In this document: in pieces, positions 1-6,975 of the stretch
How the letters are laid out: the number at the start of each line of letters is the position of its first letter
Position numbering within the stretch: the stretch's first letter is position 1
Assembly (NCBI GenBank): GCA_031398745.1
Contig: JANNNX010000013.1
Span: forward strand, 1 to 21,668
Origin: JANNNX01 sp031398745
Lineage (GTDB): Bacteria > Actinomycetota > Acidimicrobiia > Acidimicrobiales > CADCSY01
Reading direction: 5' to 3'
DNA: 21,668 bases
Notes under the pieces: generated by a model
Databases searched by the model: none
Seen by the model: only the letters and a program-made list of their open reading frames with translations
Told to the model about the DNA's origin: nothing
Position numbers and translations under genes: made by a program

Positions 1-1459
1 CGCCGGTCGAGCCGAAGAACTCGGCGTCGCCGTAGGAGAAGATCCCGCCGTCGCGGGCGACCAGCCAATAGCCGGCGCCCGAGGTGGACACGGCCATGCC
101 GACGATCGGCTGGTTGAGCGAGATCGCCCCGGTCGAGCCAAAGAACTCGGCGTCGCCGTAGGAGAAGATCCCGCCGTCGCGGGCCACCAGCCAGTAGCCG
201 TCGCCCGAGGCGGTGGCCGACATGCCGACGATCGGCTGGTTCAGCGAGATCGCCCCGGTCGAGCCGTAGAAGGCGGCGTCGCCGTAGGCGAAGATCCCGC
301 CGTCACTGGCCACCAGCCAGTAGCCGAGCCCGCTCGGGGTCGACGCCATGCCCACGATCGGCCGGTTCAGCGAGATCCCGCCCGTCGAGCCGTAGAACAC
401 CGCGTCGCCGTAGGCGAAGATCCCGCCGTCACGGGCTACCAGCCAGTAGCCGCCCCCGGTGGACGTCACCGCCATCCCGACGATGGGCTGGTTGAGGGCC
501 ATCGACCCGGTCGACCCGTAGAAGCCGGCATCGCCGTAGGAGAAGATCCCACCGTCGCTGGCCACCAGCCGGTAGCCCTGAGCGGCACCGATGTAGGCCC
601 CGGAGGGCTCGGAAGCCGGGCCAGTCCCGACGGCGTTGATGGCCTCGACCGTGAACGTGAACTCGACTCCGACGTAGTTCACCGTGATCGCCAGCCGCTG
701 AGGGGAGGGCCCCACGTTGAAGACGAAGGGCCCCGGCGTCGCCGTCACCCGGTAGCCGGTGATGGGGCTGCCATTGGCGTCCGGTGCCGCCCAACTCACC
801 GTGACCGTGTCGCCATCGATGACCGCCGTCACGTTGGTCGGCGCCCCCGGCGCCAACGCCGATGTCGTGATCGAATCGCTCGCCCCCGGGCCGGTGCCGG
901 CGCTGTTGGTCGCCGTCACCGTGAACGTGTAGGCGGTGTTGCCGGTCAGGCCCGTGATGGTGGCCGAGGTACCCGAGACCGTCGCCGTCCCGCCGCCAGT
1001 GACGGTGTAGCCGGTGATGGCGGCCCCACCGTTCGACGCCGGCGCCGACCAGGTGACCGTCGCCGTGGTCTGCCCCGTCGCCGAGGCCGAGACACCCTGG
1101 GGCGCCGAGGGCGCGACCGGTGAGGTGGTGATCGGGTTCGAGGCCGTACCGGGCCCAGGACCGTCGTCGTTGGAGGCGGTCACCGTGAACGTGTAGGCGG
1201 TGTTGCCGGTCAGCCCGGTGATGTCGGCCGAGGTCCCGGTCACCACCGCGGTGCCGCCGCCGGTGACCGCGTAGCTCAGTGGCAGGCCACCATCGTCGAG
1301 CGGGGCGTCCCAGGTCACGGTGGCGGTGGTCTGCCCAGTGGCGGCCGCCACCACGTTGAGCGGCTCGGACGGTGCTACCGCAAAGGCGGCGGGGACGCCG
1401 AGGAGTCCGGTGGCCACAACTGCCACGACGGCCACCAGCAAGCGGCGGATTCGGGTCAT
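1..1459 (-). CDS. Secreted FN3-domain protein with C-terminal 42-residue repeats (3' partial)
   Basis: The frame is open from ATG 1459-1457 to the left edge, 486 codons, with no stop, so the C-terminus is missing. Residues 1-27 are a signal peptide (Arg-rich start, Val/Ala/Leu core, cleavage expected after AFA). Three fibronectin type III domains follow, at about 30-117, 118-207 and 208-300. Each has the TVTW strand, the AYTFTV strand and the loop between them; the first two are near copies. From about residue 295 the protein consists of 42-residue repeats with a core such as GYWLVARDGGIFSYGDA followed by FYGSTG and LNQPIVGM. Such Gly/aromatic repeats occur in secreted actinobacterial proteins and may fold as a beta-propeller, but that is inferred. 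The gene lies 51 bp downstream of a membrane-anchored Thr/Pro-rich protein on the same strand, so co-transcription is likely. A cell-surface adhesive or wall-associated role is plausible; the ligand is unknown. Confidence 0.85.
   Translation of the reverse strand, partial: MTRIRRLLVAVVAVVATGLLGVPAAFAVAPSEPLNVVAAATGQTTATVTWDAPLDDGGLPLSYAVTGGGTAVVTGTSADITGLTGNTAYTFTVTASNDDGPGPGTASNPITTSPVAPSAPQGVSASATGQTTATVTWSAPASNGGAAITGYTVTGGGTATVSGTSATITGLTGNTAYTFTVTATNSAGTGPGASDSITTSALAPGAPTNVTAVIDGDTVTVSWAAPDANGSPITGYRVTATPGPFVFNVGPSPQRLAITVNYVGVEFTFTVEAINAVGTGPASEPSGAYIGAAQGYRLVASDGGIFSYGDAGFYGSTGSMALNQPIVGMAVTSTGGGYWLVARDGGIFAYGDAVFYGSTGGISLNRPIVGMASTPSGLGYWLVASDGGIFAYGDAAFYGSTGAISLNQPIVGMSATASGDGYWLVARDGGIFSYGDAEFFGSTGAISLNQPIVGMAVSTSGAGYWLVARDGGIFSYGDAEFFGSTG
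3..578 (-). repeat. Five tandem 126-bp in-frame coding repeats
   Basis: The motif CCGGTCGAG or a close variant recurs at 3, 129, 255, 381 and 507, an exact 126-bp (42-codon) period. The protein unit reads roughly GGIFxYGDAxFYGSTG, then LNxPIVGM, then a variable GxGYWLVA stretch. The copies are not identical; differences are mostly at third positions and in the variable part between VGMA and GYWLV. The fifth copy, nearest the N-terminus, is the most divergent. The array continues beyond the left edge, so the copy number is a minimum. Confidence 0.92.
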
Positions 1460-1510
1460 GCAAGATCCAATCGTCACCGGGACCTCAGCCCCGTCCTACG
1501 CCGCCCTACG

Positions 1511-2134
1511 TCACCAGTTTCGCGAAGAACGCGCCTCTCGCAGGAAGTAGCCCCCGTTCACCACACCCACGATCAGCAGCACAATGGCCAGTACTGCCAC
1601 CGTGTTCGACGGGATCACCCGCGACAGCAACCCTGACGAAGACTTGTCAGAATCCGTGCTCGACGCCAGCACGGTGGTCGCCGTCGTGGTCGTGGTGGTG
1701 GGCCCCACGGTGGTCGTCGAAGCGACCGTGGTCGTGGTCGGCGCCTCGGTCGACGCAGTCGTCGTCTCCGGTGCCGGCGCGGGGGCCGGCGCCAGCGTCG
1801 TCGCCGTCGGTCGCCGAGTGGTAGCGGTGCGGGGTGCGGCGGTGGTCGGCGTCACCGGCTCGGGATCGGGCGGCGGGGTCGTCGCCGGAGGCGAGGTCGT
1901 CGGGGGCGTGGTCGGCGTGGTGGTCGGCGACACGGTGGGCGTCGTCACACACGACGGGATGCAGGCGGCGATACCGGTGCCGTCGGCGACACCGGCGCCA
2001 CTGGCCGACTGGGTCCCGAGGACGCTCAGGCCAAGGATCCCGAGCGTGGTGCACACCACGAACCAGGCGCGACGACGCCGCCCGCCGGTGGTCGATCGCA
2101 CACGTTCGGTGGTGACTACGTCACGTTCTGTCAT
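1511..2134 (-). CDS. Membrane-anchored Thr/Pro-rich surface protein
   Basis: A 207-residue protein from ATG 2134, with a GGGAG ribosome binding site 6 nt upstream (complement of 2141-2145). A basic N-terminus (GGRRRRAW) precedes a hydrophobic segment at about 24-41 that looks like a signal peptide or anchor. A Cys pair sits at 58 and 62. Residues 64-160 are low-complexity Thr/Pro/Ala, typical of an extended and possibly O-glycosylated stalk. A second hydrophobic helix covers about 177-198 and is followed by a short basic tail. No LPXTG sorting motif is present. The architecture (signal, stalk, C-terminal membrane anchor) suggests a wall-spanning protein, and its position directly upstream of the repeat protein suggests a joint surface function. 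The opposite strand also has a long open frame here, but it is Val/Gly monotony without domain features. Specific function unknown. Confidence 0.75.
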   Translation of the reverse strand: MTERDVVTTERVRSTTGGRRRRAWFVVCTTLGILGLSVLGTQSASGAGVADGTGIAACIPSCVTTPTVSPTTTPTTPPTTSPPATTPPPDPEPVTPTTAAPRTATTRRPTATTLAPAPAPAPETTTASTEAPTTTTVASTTTVGPTTTTTTATTVLASSTDSDKSSSGLLSRVIPSNTVAVLAIVLLIVGVVNGGYFLREARSSRNW

Positions 2135-2191
2135 ATGGGACTCCCAAACGGTACCGAGGCGCTGGCACCAGAGGAAGTGGCAGCGAGCACC

Positions 2192-2197
2192 TAGCCT
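2192..2197 (+). promoter_or_regulatory. Candidate -10 box TAGCCT for leaderless gene at 2206
   Basis: TAGCCT fits the actinobacterial TANNNT -10 consensus and ends 8 nt before the ATG at 2206, placing transcription start at or next to the A of the ATG. No Shine-Dalgarno sequence lies at normal distance. No convincing -35 hexamer is visible. The same TAGCCT hexamer is found before hpd (4047) and before the lipoprotein gene (16256). Confidence 0.45.
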
Positions 2198-2205
2198 GCG
2201 AGCAG

Positions 2206-2820
2206 ATGCTTGACCACGTCTTCACCGACGCCATCGGCGCCCTCCGGGACGCCCTTGAGAACGCGTTGCTCGAGCGCCAGGCCTTCGAGGAGCGCTTTCA
2301 GGTAGACGTTCTCCTCGGCGACGTCACCTTCGAGACCAGCTACGGGGTCCCCGGCGAGGGCTCGCCCCCGAGGGTCCGGGCCGACATCACCCTCGACTGG
2401 CCCACCTGGGCCCAGACCGCCTACCGCAGCTGGTACATCGGCGAGCCCTTCGACGAACCGCCCGAGGTCATCGTCGAGATCACGCTCCGCATCCAGCGCC
2501 TGGCCGGCCGGCCTGAGCCCGACATCGTCCTCAAGGTGCTGCCCGAGTCGAGCCCCCCGATCGGCGACGAGCACCTCGAGCGCACCAGCCCGACCATCGA
2601 GCAGATGCTCGGCCCCGACCTCGAGACCGGCGAGTTCGCCATCGAGGTCTCCTACGAGGGGACCCTCCTCCTCGACGAGAGCACCCTGGCCGACGGGTCC
2701 GTCCTCGACGAGCGCTTCCGGGAGATGGGCGGGTGGGTGGCCTCGACCCTCGTCCGCCTCGGCGACCTCGAGTTCGACTTCCTCCCCCCCGATCCCGACC
2801 TCGACGACCTCGGTAACTGA
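2206..2820 (+). CDS. Hypothetical acidic protein, 204 aa
   Basis: I do not recognise this family. The protein is 204 residues, strongly acidic (Asp/Glu-rich, including the DPDLDDLGN tail), without a signal peptide or membrane helix, so it is probably cytoplasmic. The N-terminal 30 residues look helical. The rest alternates charged and beta-branched residues (for example VIVEITLRIQ and FAIEVSYEG), suggesting a mainly beta fold. Coding support comes from strong third-position G/C bias, sensible amino-acid composition and a fitting -10 box. It is transcribed divergently from the surface-protein pair upstream and convergently with the kinase downstream. Between it and the kinase (2821-2973) I see only GC-rich sequence and no gene. 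Confidence 0.7.
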   Translation: MLDHVFTDAIGALRDALENALLERQAFEERFQVDVLLGDVTFETSYGVPGEGSPPRVRADITLDWPTWAQTAYRSWYIGEPFDEPPEVIVEITLRIQRLAGRPEPDIVLKVLPESSPPIGDEHLERTSPTIEQMLGPDLETGEFAIEVSYEGTLLLDESTLADGSVLDERFREMGGWVASTLVRLGDLEFDFLPPDPDLDDLGN

Positions 2821-2973
2821 CGCCGAGCGGCTCGGCCGCCGCCGCCGCCCGCCGCCCGCCAGGCCCCACCAGTCCGGGACAGTGGCCGCACGGATTGCGT
2901 GCGTTCCTCGTCCCAGACTCGAGATCGTGAGGCCGTTGTCCCAGACCTGGGGCAGGCCAACGGGGGGGCCTGG

Positions 2974-3963
2974 TCAGGCCAGGAGGTCGGCGGCCAGTGC
3001 GGCCAGCGGCACTTCGGGACGGGCCCCGAGGTGGCCGATGACCTCGGCCGCGGCCACCCCGCCCAGGCGACCGCAGGTCTCCAGCGGCAGCCCGAGGGTG
3101 AAGCCCCGCAGGAACCCGGCCGCGAACAGGTCACCGGCCCCGGTGGTGTCGACCACGTGCGTCACCGGGGTGGCCGGCACATCGATCCGTCCCGCGGCCG
3201 AGACGATGGTGCATCCGGCCGCCCCTCGGGTCACGGCCACCACCTCGCAGCTCACCGCGGCGGCGGCCAGCGCCTCGTCGAGGTCGTCGGTCTCGTAGAG
3301 GGAGCGCAGCTCGTCGGCATTGCCGAAGACGAGGTCGGCCTCCTCCCGCACCATGAGGCGGAACGCGTCCCGGAAGCGGTCGACGCAGAACGAGTCCGAC
3401 AGGGTGACGGCCACCCGCCGGCCCGCCCCGTGGGCAACGGCCGCCGCCTTGTGGAAGGCCTCGGTGGCGGTCGCCCCGTCGACCAGGTAGCCCTCCAGGT
3501 AGGTGACCGCGGCCCGGGCCACGAGGGCCTCGTCGATGTCGTCGGCGGTCAGCTCGTTGGAGGCACCGAGGTAGGTGCTCATCGTCCGCTCGGCATCCGG
3601 CGTGACCACGATGAGGCACCGGCCCGTGGGCGACCCGTCCAGAGCGGGCTTCACCGGGAACTCGATGCCCAGCGCGGTGATGTCGTGGGCGAAGACATGC
3701 CCCAGCTCGTCGTCGGCCACGCGGCCGATGAAGCCGCCCCGGGCCCCCAGCGAGGCCAGCCCGGCGAGGGTGTTGGCCGCCGACCCCCCCGAGGCCGCCA
3801 CCGCCGGTCCCATCGCCTGGTACAGGGCCGCCGACCGATCGGCGTCGACCAGCGCCATCGCGCCCTTGATCATTCCGTGCTGAACCAGGAACCCGTCGTC
3901 GACCGGGCACAGCAGATCGACCAGGGCGTTGCCGACGCCGACGACGTCGAGGGGTGTAGGCAC
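2974..3963 (-). CDS. PfkB-family carbohydrate/nucleoside kinase (adenosine kinase-like)
   Basis: ATP-dependent sugar or nucleoside kinase of the ribokinase/PfkB superfamily. Using GTG 3963 the protein is 329 aa, the usual length for the family. The N-terminal strand DVVGVGNALVD is followed by the first PfkB signature, GGSAANTLAGLASLG starting near residue 59. The second signature VDTTGAGDLFAAGFL sits near 272-286 with the catalytic-base Asp at 278 in GAGD. The C-terminal AAAEVIGHLGARPE resembles adenosine-kinase-like members, but the substrate cannot be fixed from sequence. The frame can be extended to ATG 4038, yet those 25 residues do not look like the family N-terminus and would cover the divergent hpd promoter, so I prefer the GTG. 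No clear Shine-Dalgarno sequence precedes it. A small hairpin (2967-2980) overlaps the stop codon. Confidence 0.88.
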   Translation of the reverse strand: MPTPLDVVGVGNALVDLLCPVDDGFLVQHGMIKGAMALVDADRSAALYQAMGPAVAASGGSAANTLAGLASLGARGGFIGRVADDELGHVFAHDITALGIEFPVKPALDGSPTGRCLIVVTPDAERTMSTYLGASNELTADDIDEALVARAAVTYLEGYLVDGATATEAFHKAAAVAHGAGRRVAVTLSDSFCVDRFRDAFRLMVREEADLVFGNADELRSLYETDDLDEALAAAAVSCEVVAVTRGAAGCTIVSAAGRIDVPATPVTHVVDTTGAGDLFAAGFLRGFTLGLPLETCGRLGGVAAAEVIGHLGARPEVPLAALAADLLA

Positions 3964-4021
3964 GGCCCGAGACGGTAGCGACTCGGGGGCGATGGTCCCG
4001 ACCCCGCAAGACCCCTGGTCC

Positions 4022-4052
4022 TTGGCCAGGGGGCGCACCCGGCCGGTAGCCT
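4022..4052 (+). promoter_or_regulatory. Candidate hpd promoter
   Basis: TTGGCC (4022-4027) and TAGCCT (4047-4052) are separated by 19 bp and lie 38 bp before the hpd ATG. A 6-bp inverted repeat (CCGGCC 4039-4044, GGCCGG 4053-4058) flanks the -10 box and could be an operator or merely GC-rich coincidence. The region is shared with the divergent kinase gene. Confidence 0.35.
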
Positions 4053-4089
4053 GGCCGGCACACTCTCACGACCAGCAGGAGCAGGGCCC

Positions 4090-5211
4090 ATGACGGCAAC
4101 CGAGATCCCCGCCCGGGTCGACACCGAGCGCTATCCGCAGCTCAGCGGGTTCGATCACCTCGAATGGTGGGTCGGCAACGCCCGTCACTCGGCCGCCTTC
4201 TTCGAGGCCACCCTGGGCTTCGAGGTGGTCGGGTACCGGGGGCCCGAGACCGGCCAGCGCGACTCGATGTCCTACGCCCTTCGCCAGGGCAACATCCAGT
4301 TCGTGGTGACCGGGTCGCTGCGGCCCGACGGCGAGATCGCCGACAAGGTCCGCACCCACGGCGACGGTGTGCGCGACGTGGCCTTCATCGCCGAGGACGC
4401 CGAGGAGTCCTTCAACCGGGCGGTGGCCAACGGGGCCAAGCCGGTGCACGAGCCCCACACCCTCGAAGACGACCAGGGCGTGGTGAAGCGGGCATCGGTG
4501 GCCACCTACGGCGACACGATCCACTCCTTCATCCAGCGCCAGGACTACGCCGGCGCCTTCCTCCCCAACTTCGAGGCGGTGAACCTGCGGAGCCAGGGCG
4601 CCCATGTCGGGCTGGGCACCATCGACCACGTGGTGGCCAACATCGAGCGAGGTCACCTCGACGAGTGGGTCGGCTACTACCGCGACGTGTTCGGCATGGC
4701 CCGCATCCTGCACTTCGACGACGACCAGATCTCCACCCAGTACTCGGCCCTCATGTCGAGCGTCGTCTCCAACGGCAACCGCATCACGATGCCGATCAAC
4801 GAGCCGGCCGACGGTCGCAAGAAGAGCCAGATCGAGGAGTACCTCGACTATTACGGCTCGCCGGGCGTCCAGCACGTGGCCATGCTCACCCACGACATCG
4901 TCTCCGCGGTCAAGGCGTTGCGGACCCGAGGGCTGCGCTTCCTCGACATCTACGACACGTACTACGAGGACGCCAAGGTGCGGATGGCGGAGTTCGACAT
5001 CCCCTGGGACGACGTCCAGGCCGAGAGCATCCTCGTCGACCAGGACCCATGGGGGCACCTGCTCCAGATCTTCACCGAGAACATCGCCAGCCGGCCGACG
5101 GTCTTCTTCGAGGTCATCGAGCGCCACGGCGCCCAGACATTCGGCGAGGGCAACTTCAAGGCGCTGTTCGAGTCGATCGAGCGGGCCCAGGCCCGTCGGG
5201 GCAACCTCTAG
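4090..5211 (+). CDS. hpd: 4-hydroxyphenylpyruvate dioxygenase
   Basis: Non-heme Fe(II) dioxygenase converting 4-hydroxyphenylpyruvate to homogentisate in tyrosine catabolism; cytoplasmic. The 373-residue length is normal for the bacterial enzyme. It has two vicinal-oxygen-chelate modules: an N-terminal one (about 20-150) starting FDHLEWWVGN, and a catalytic C-terminal one (about 175-350). The iron-ligand triad is visible: His180 (TIDHVV), His262 (GVQHVAM) and Glu341 (FFEVIER). The C-terminal GEGNFKALFESIE helix that gates the active site is intact. The ATG at 4090 has GGAG 8 nt upstream (4078-4081). The gene is monocistronic as far as visible: a strong hairpin follows the stop. No homogentisate dioxygenase gene is in the window. 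Confidence 0.97.
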   Translation: MTATEIPARVDTERYPQLSGFDHLEWWVGNARHSAAFFEATLGFEVVGYRGPETGQRDSMSYALRQGNIQFVVTGSLRPDGEIADKVRTHGDGVRDVAFIAEDAEESFNRAVANGAKPVHEPHTLEDDQGVVKRASVATYGDTIHSFIQRQDYAGAFLPNFEAVNLRSQGAHVGLGTIDHVVANIERGHLDEWVGYYRDVFGMARILHFDDDQISTQYSALMSSVVSNGNRITMPINEPADGRKKSQIEEYLDYYGSPGVQHVAMLTHDIVSAVKALRTRGLRFLDIYDTYYEDAKVRMAEFDIPWDDVQAESILVDQDPWGHLLQIFTENIASRPTVFFEVIERHGAQTFGEGNFKALFESIERAQARRGNL

Positions 5212-5226
5212 CCCGACCCCGCCGCG

Positions 5227-5261
5227 GACGAAGGCCGGGCCTGGAAGGTCCGGCCTTCGTC
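5227..5261 (+). terminator. Hairpin terminator after hpd
   Basis: A 16-bp stem (5227-5242 with 5246-5261, one G-T pair) closes on a 3-nt loop, 15 nt after the hpd stop. It lacks a T-tract, as is common for terminator-like hairpins in high-GC actinobacteria. Confidence 0.7.
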
Positions 5262-5312
5262 GCGTCTAGGGTCACCCCGCTTCTTGCCACCCCCACCCCA
5301 TCAGGAGGACCC

Positions 5313-5708
5313 ATGAACTACGAGACCGCGAGCAAGCTCGTGCACGCCGCCGTCGATGCCGCCAACGAGCAGGGCCTGGCCGGCGCCTCGGTGGTCGTCA
5401 CCGACACCGCGGGCAACGTGGTGGCGTCGGCCCGCCTCGACGCCGGCAACTTCCTCTCCTACCGGATGGCCGAGCGCAAGGCCCGGACCTCGGCGGTCAT
5501 GGGTGCCCCCACCCACGCCATCGCCGAGATGATGAAGGGCGATGACCTGATCTTCGCGGCCATGAGCAGCGACCCGGCCATCGTCCTGCTGGGCGGCGGC
5601 TTCCCGGTGGGCGGCCCCGACGGGGTCGTCGGTGGCATCGGCGTCGCCGGTGGCCACTACAGCCAGGACCAAGCGGTGGCCGAGGCCGCCCTCGCCTCGC
5701 TGGGCTAG
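5313..5708 (+). CDS. GlcG/HbpS-family (DUF336) heme-binding-like protein
   Basis: A 131-residue protein of the GlcG/HbpS/PduO-C-like family. Family marks are the TDTAGNVVASARLDAG strand-turn-strand, the AERKARTSAVMG helix and the Gly-rich C-terminal part (LLGGGFPVGG, GVVGGIGVAGG). Members bind heme or corrinoids or act as small accessory proteins next to catabolic enzymes; the role here is not determinable. There is no signal peptide, unlike secreted HbpS. The start at 5313 is fixed by a perfect AGGAGG (5303-5308) 4 nt upstream, although the reading frame is open far upstream through hpd. A possible -10 TAGGGT lies at 5267-5272, just after the hpd hairpin, so it may have its own promoter. Confidence 0.85.
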   Translation: MNYETASKLVHAAVDAANEQGLAGASVVVTDTAGNVVASARLDAGNFLSYRMAERKARTSAVMGAPTHAIAEMMKGDDLIFAAMSSDPAIVLLGGGFPVGGPDGVVGGIGVAGGHYSQDQAVAEAALASLG

Positions 5709-5781
5709 ACCGGCCGGCCGCGCCTGGCGCGGCACCGTCCTGCACCTGCGCCCGCACCCCCGACTCCGGGCGCACCCGTCT

Positions 5782-5816
5782 GGCGCCCGCCCTGCCACTG
5801 AGCCGGGGCGGGCGCC
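5782..5816. terminator. Bidirectional hairpin between convergent genes
   Basis: A perfect 11-bp inverted repeat (GGCGCCCGCCC at 5782-5792, complement at 5806-5816) with a 13-nt loop lies in the 122-bp gap between the convergent GlcG-like gene and pcaC. It is suitably placed to terminate both transcripts. No T-tract. Confidence 0.6.
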
Positions 5817-5830
5817 GGTCGCGTCGGGCC

Positions 5831-6205
5831 TCAGCCCTCGGCCAGGATCGGGCGGGCCACCGCGAACGCCCGGTTGGCGGCGGGGACGCCGGCGTAGATC
5901 GCGCTCTGCAGGAGGACCTCGGCCAGCTCCTCGACGCTGACCCCGTTGGCCCGCGCCCCCCGCAGGTGCAGGACCAGCTCCTCGTCGCGGCCGAGGGCCA
6001 CCAGCATGGCCACCGTGATCAGACTGCGCTCCCGGCGCCCGAGACCGGGCCGAGTCCAGACCTCACCCCAGGCATAGCGAGTGAGCAGGTCTTGGAAGTC
6101 GGCGGTGAGGTCGTCGGTCTCGGCCACTGCCCGATCGACGTGCTCGTCGCCCAGCACCGCCCGGCGCTGGGCCATGCCCGCGGCTCGACGCTCGTCATCG
6201 TTCAT
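5831..6205 (-). CDS. pcaC: 4-carboxymuconolactone decarboxylase
   Basis: Decarboxylates 4-carboxymuconolactone to 3-oxoadipate enol-lactone, a late step of the protocatechuate branch of the beta-ketoadipate pathway. The 124-residue length matches stand-alone PcaC. The AhpD-like core is clear: the motif YAWGEVWTRPGLGRRERSL at about 44-62, then TVAMLVALGR, ELVLHLRGARANGVS and EELAEVLLQSAIYAGVPAANRAF. The ATG overlaps the pcaD stop by four bases (ATGA), so translation is coupled. It is the last gene of the pca operon; a hairpin terminator follows. In many actinobacteria this domain is fused to PcaD as PcaL, but here it is a separate protein. Confidence 0.95.
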   Translation of the reverse strand: MNDDERRAAGMAQRRAVLGDEHVDRAVAETDDLTADFQDLLTRYAWGEVWTRPGLGRRERSLITVAMLVALGRDEELVLHLRGARANGVSVEELAEVLLQSAIYAGVPAANRAFAVARPILAEG

Positions 6206-6975
6206 CCGTCGTCTCCCGTCAGATGGGCCCGCAGGGCAGCACCGAAGAGTTCGGGCTGGGCGATGTTGGCCAGGTGGGCCGCCCCGGGGAGGACGACCAG
6301 CGTCGATCCGGGGATGGCCGCGCTGATCGACTGGGCCACCGCCGGCGGGGTCGAGGGATCGTCGGCCCCGGCGAGCACCAGGGTGGGAGCGGTGATCGAC
6401 GGAAGGTCGGCCCGCTGGTCCATGACCCGGATGGCGTCGCAGCAGGCGGCGTAGCCCTCGGCCGGGGTGGCCCGCAGCATCGCCGCGACCCGCTCGACGG
6501 TGACGGGATGGCGCTCGACGAAGTCAGCCGTGAACCACCGCTGGAGCACCGGTTCGACCAGCGCCGCGGTGCCCTCGGCCCGCACCGTGGCCGCCCGGTC
6601 GGCCCACATCTCCGGAGGGCCGAGCTGGGGCGCGGTGCAGGCCAGCGCCAGCCGGTCGATCCGCTCGGGGGCGTGGGTGGCCAGCCACATCCCCACCATG
6701 CCGCCCAGGCTCAGACCGCAGAACGAGACCCGCTCGAGGTCGAGCTGGTCGAGGAGGGCGACGACGTCGGCTCCCAGCTCGGCGATGGCGTAGGGCCCGG
6801 GAGGCACCTCCGAGCGACCGTGGCCTCGGTGGTCGTAGCGCAGCACCCGGAACTGGTCGGCCAGGCCGCCGACCTGGGGGTCCCACAGGGCGGCGGTGGT
6901 GCCGATGGAGCTCGCCAGCACGACCACCGGTGCGCCGGCCGGGCCCGTGATCTCGTGGTGGAGCCGAGCCGTCAC
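6202..6975 (-). CDS. pcaD: 3-oxoadipate enol-lactonase
   Basis: Alpha/beta hydrolase that opens 3-oxoadipate enol-lactone to 3-oxoadipate. The 257-residue length is typical for stand-alone PcaD. The oxyanion region SSIGTTAALWDPQ is at 22-34, the YDHRGHGRS motif at 47-55, and the nucleophile elbow GLSLGG has Ser89. The acid is in GADDPSTPP (Asp205 or Asp206) and His234 is in GAAHLANIAQP, so the triad is complete. The gene overlaps both neighbours by four bases: its start overlaps the end of pcaB and its stop the start of pcaC. This is strong evidence for one operon transcribed toward the left. Confidence 0.95.
   Translation of the reverse strand: MTARLHHEITGPAGAPVVVLASSIGTTAALWDPQVGGLADQFRVLRYDHRGHGRSEVPPGPYAIAELGADVVALLDQLDLERVSFCGLSLGGMVGMWLATHAPERIDRLALACTAPQLGPPEMWADRAATVRAEGTAALVEPVLQRWFTADFVERHPVTVERVAAMLRATPAEGYAACCDAIRVMDQRADLPSITAPTLVLAGADDPSTPPAVAQSISAAIPGSTLVVLPGAAHLANIAQPELFGAALRAHLTGDDG

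Noticed and set aside
3..578. CRISPR-like or intergenic repeat array
   Set aside because: The period is 126 bp, repeats are in frame with a gene and encode a conserved protein motif; there are no short repeats with unique spacers.
429..1463. 344-codon minus-strand frame starting at TTG 1463
   Set aside because: It is an out-of-frame shadow of the FN3/repeat gene: its product is His/Arg/Gly-rich with no domain, while the frame from ATG 1459 gives a signal peptide, FN3 domains and repeats.
1584..2213. 209-codon plus-strand frame opposite the Thr/Pro-rich protein
   Set aside because: Its Val/Gly monotony is the mirror image of the Thr/Pro codons on the minus strand, which has signal and membrane helices and a ribosome binding site.
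2910..2946. 9-bp direct repeat GTCCCAGAC (2910-2918 and 2938-2946) in the gap after the unknown gene
   Set aside because: It is too short and isolated to support an attachment site or operator; no integrase or tRNA gene is nearby.
3964..4038. Upstream extension of the PfkB kinase to ATG 4038
   Set aside because: The added 25 residues do not resemble the family N-terminus and would overlap the likely hpd promoter.
4066..5127. 353-codon minus-strand frame opposite hpd
   Set aside because: hpd has intact iron ligands and full length on the plus strand; the opposite frame is a Val/Gly/His-rich shadow caused by high GC.
5211..5313. hpd and the GlcG-like gene as one operon
   Set aside because: A 16-bp hairpin lies between them and a separate -10 candidate follows it, so read-through is possible but not supported.
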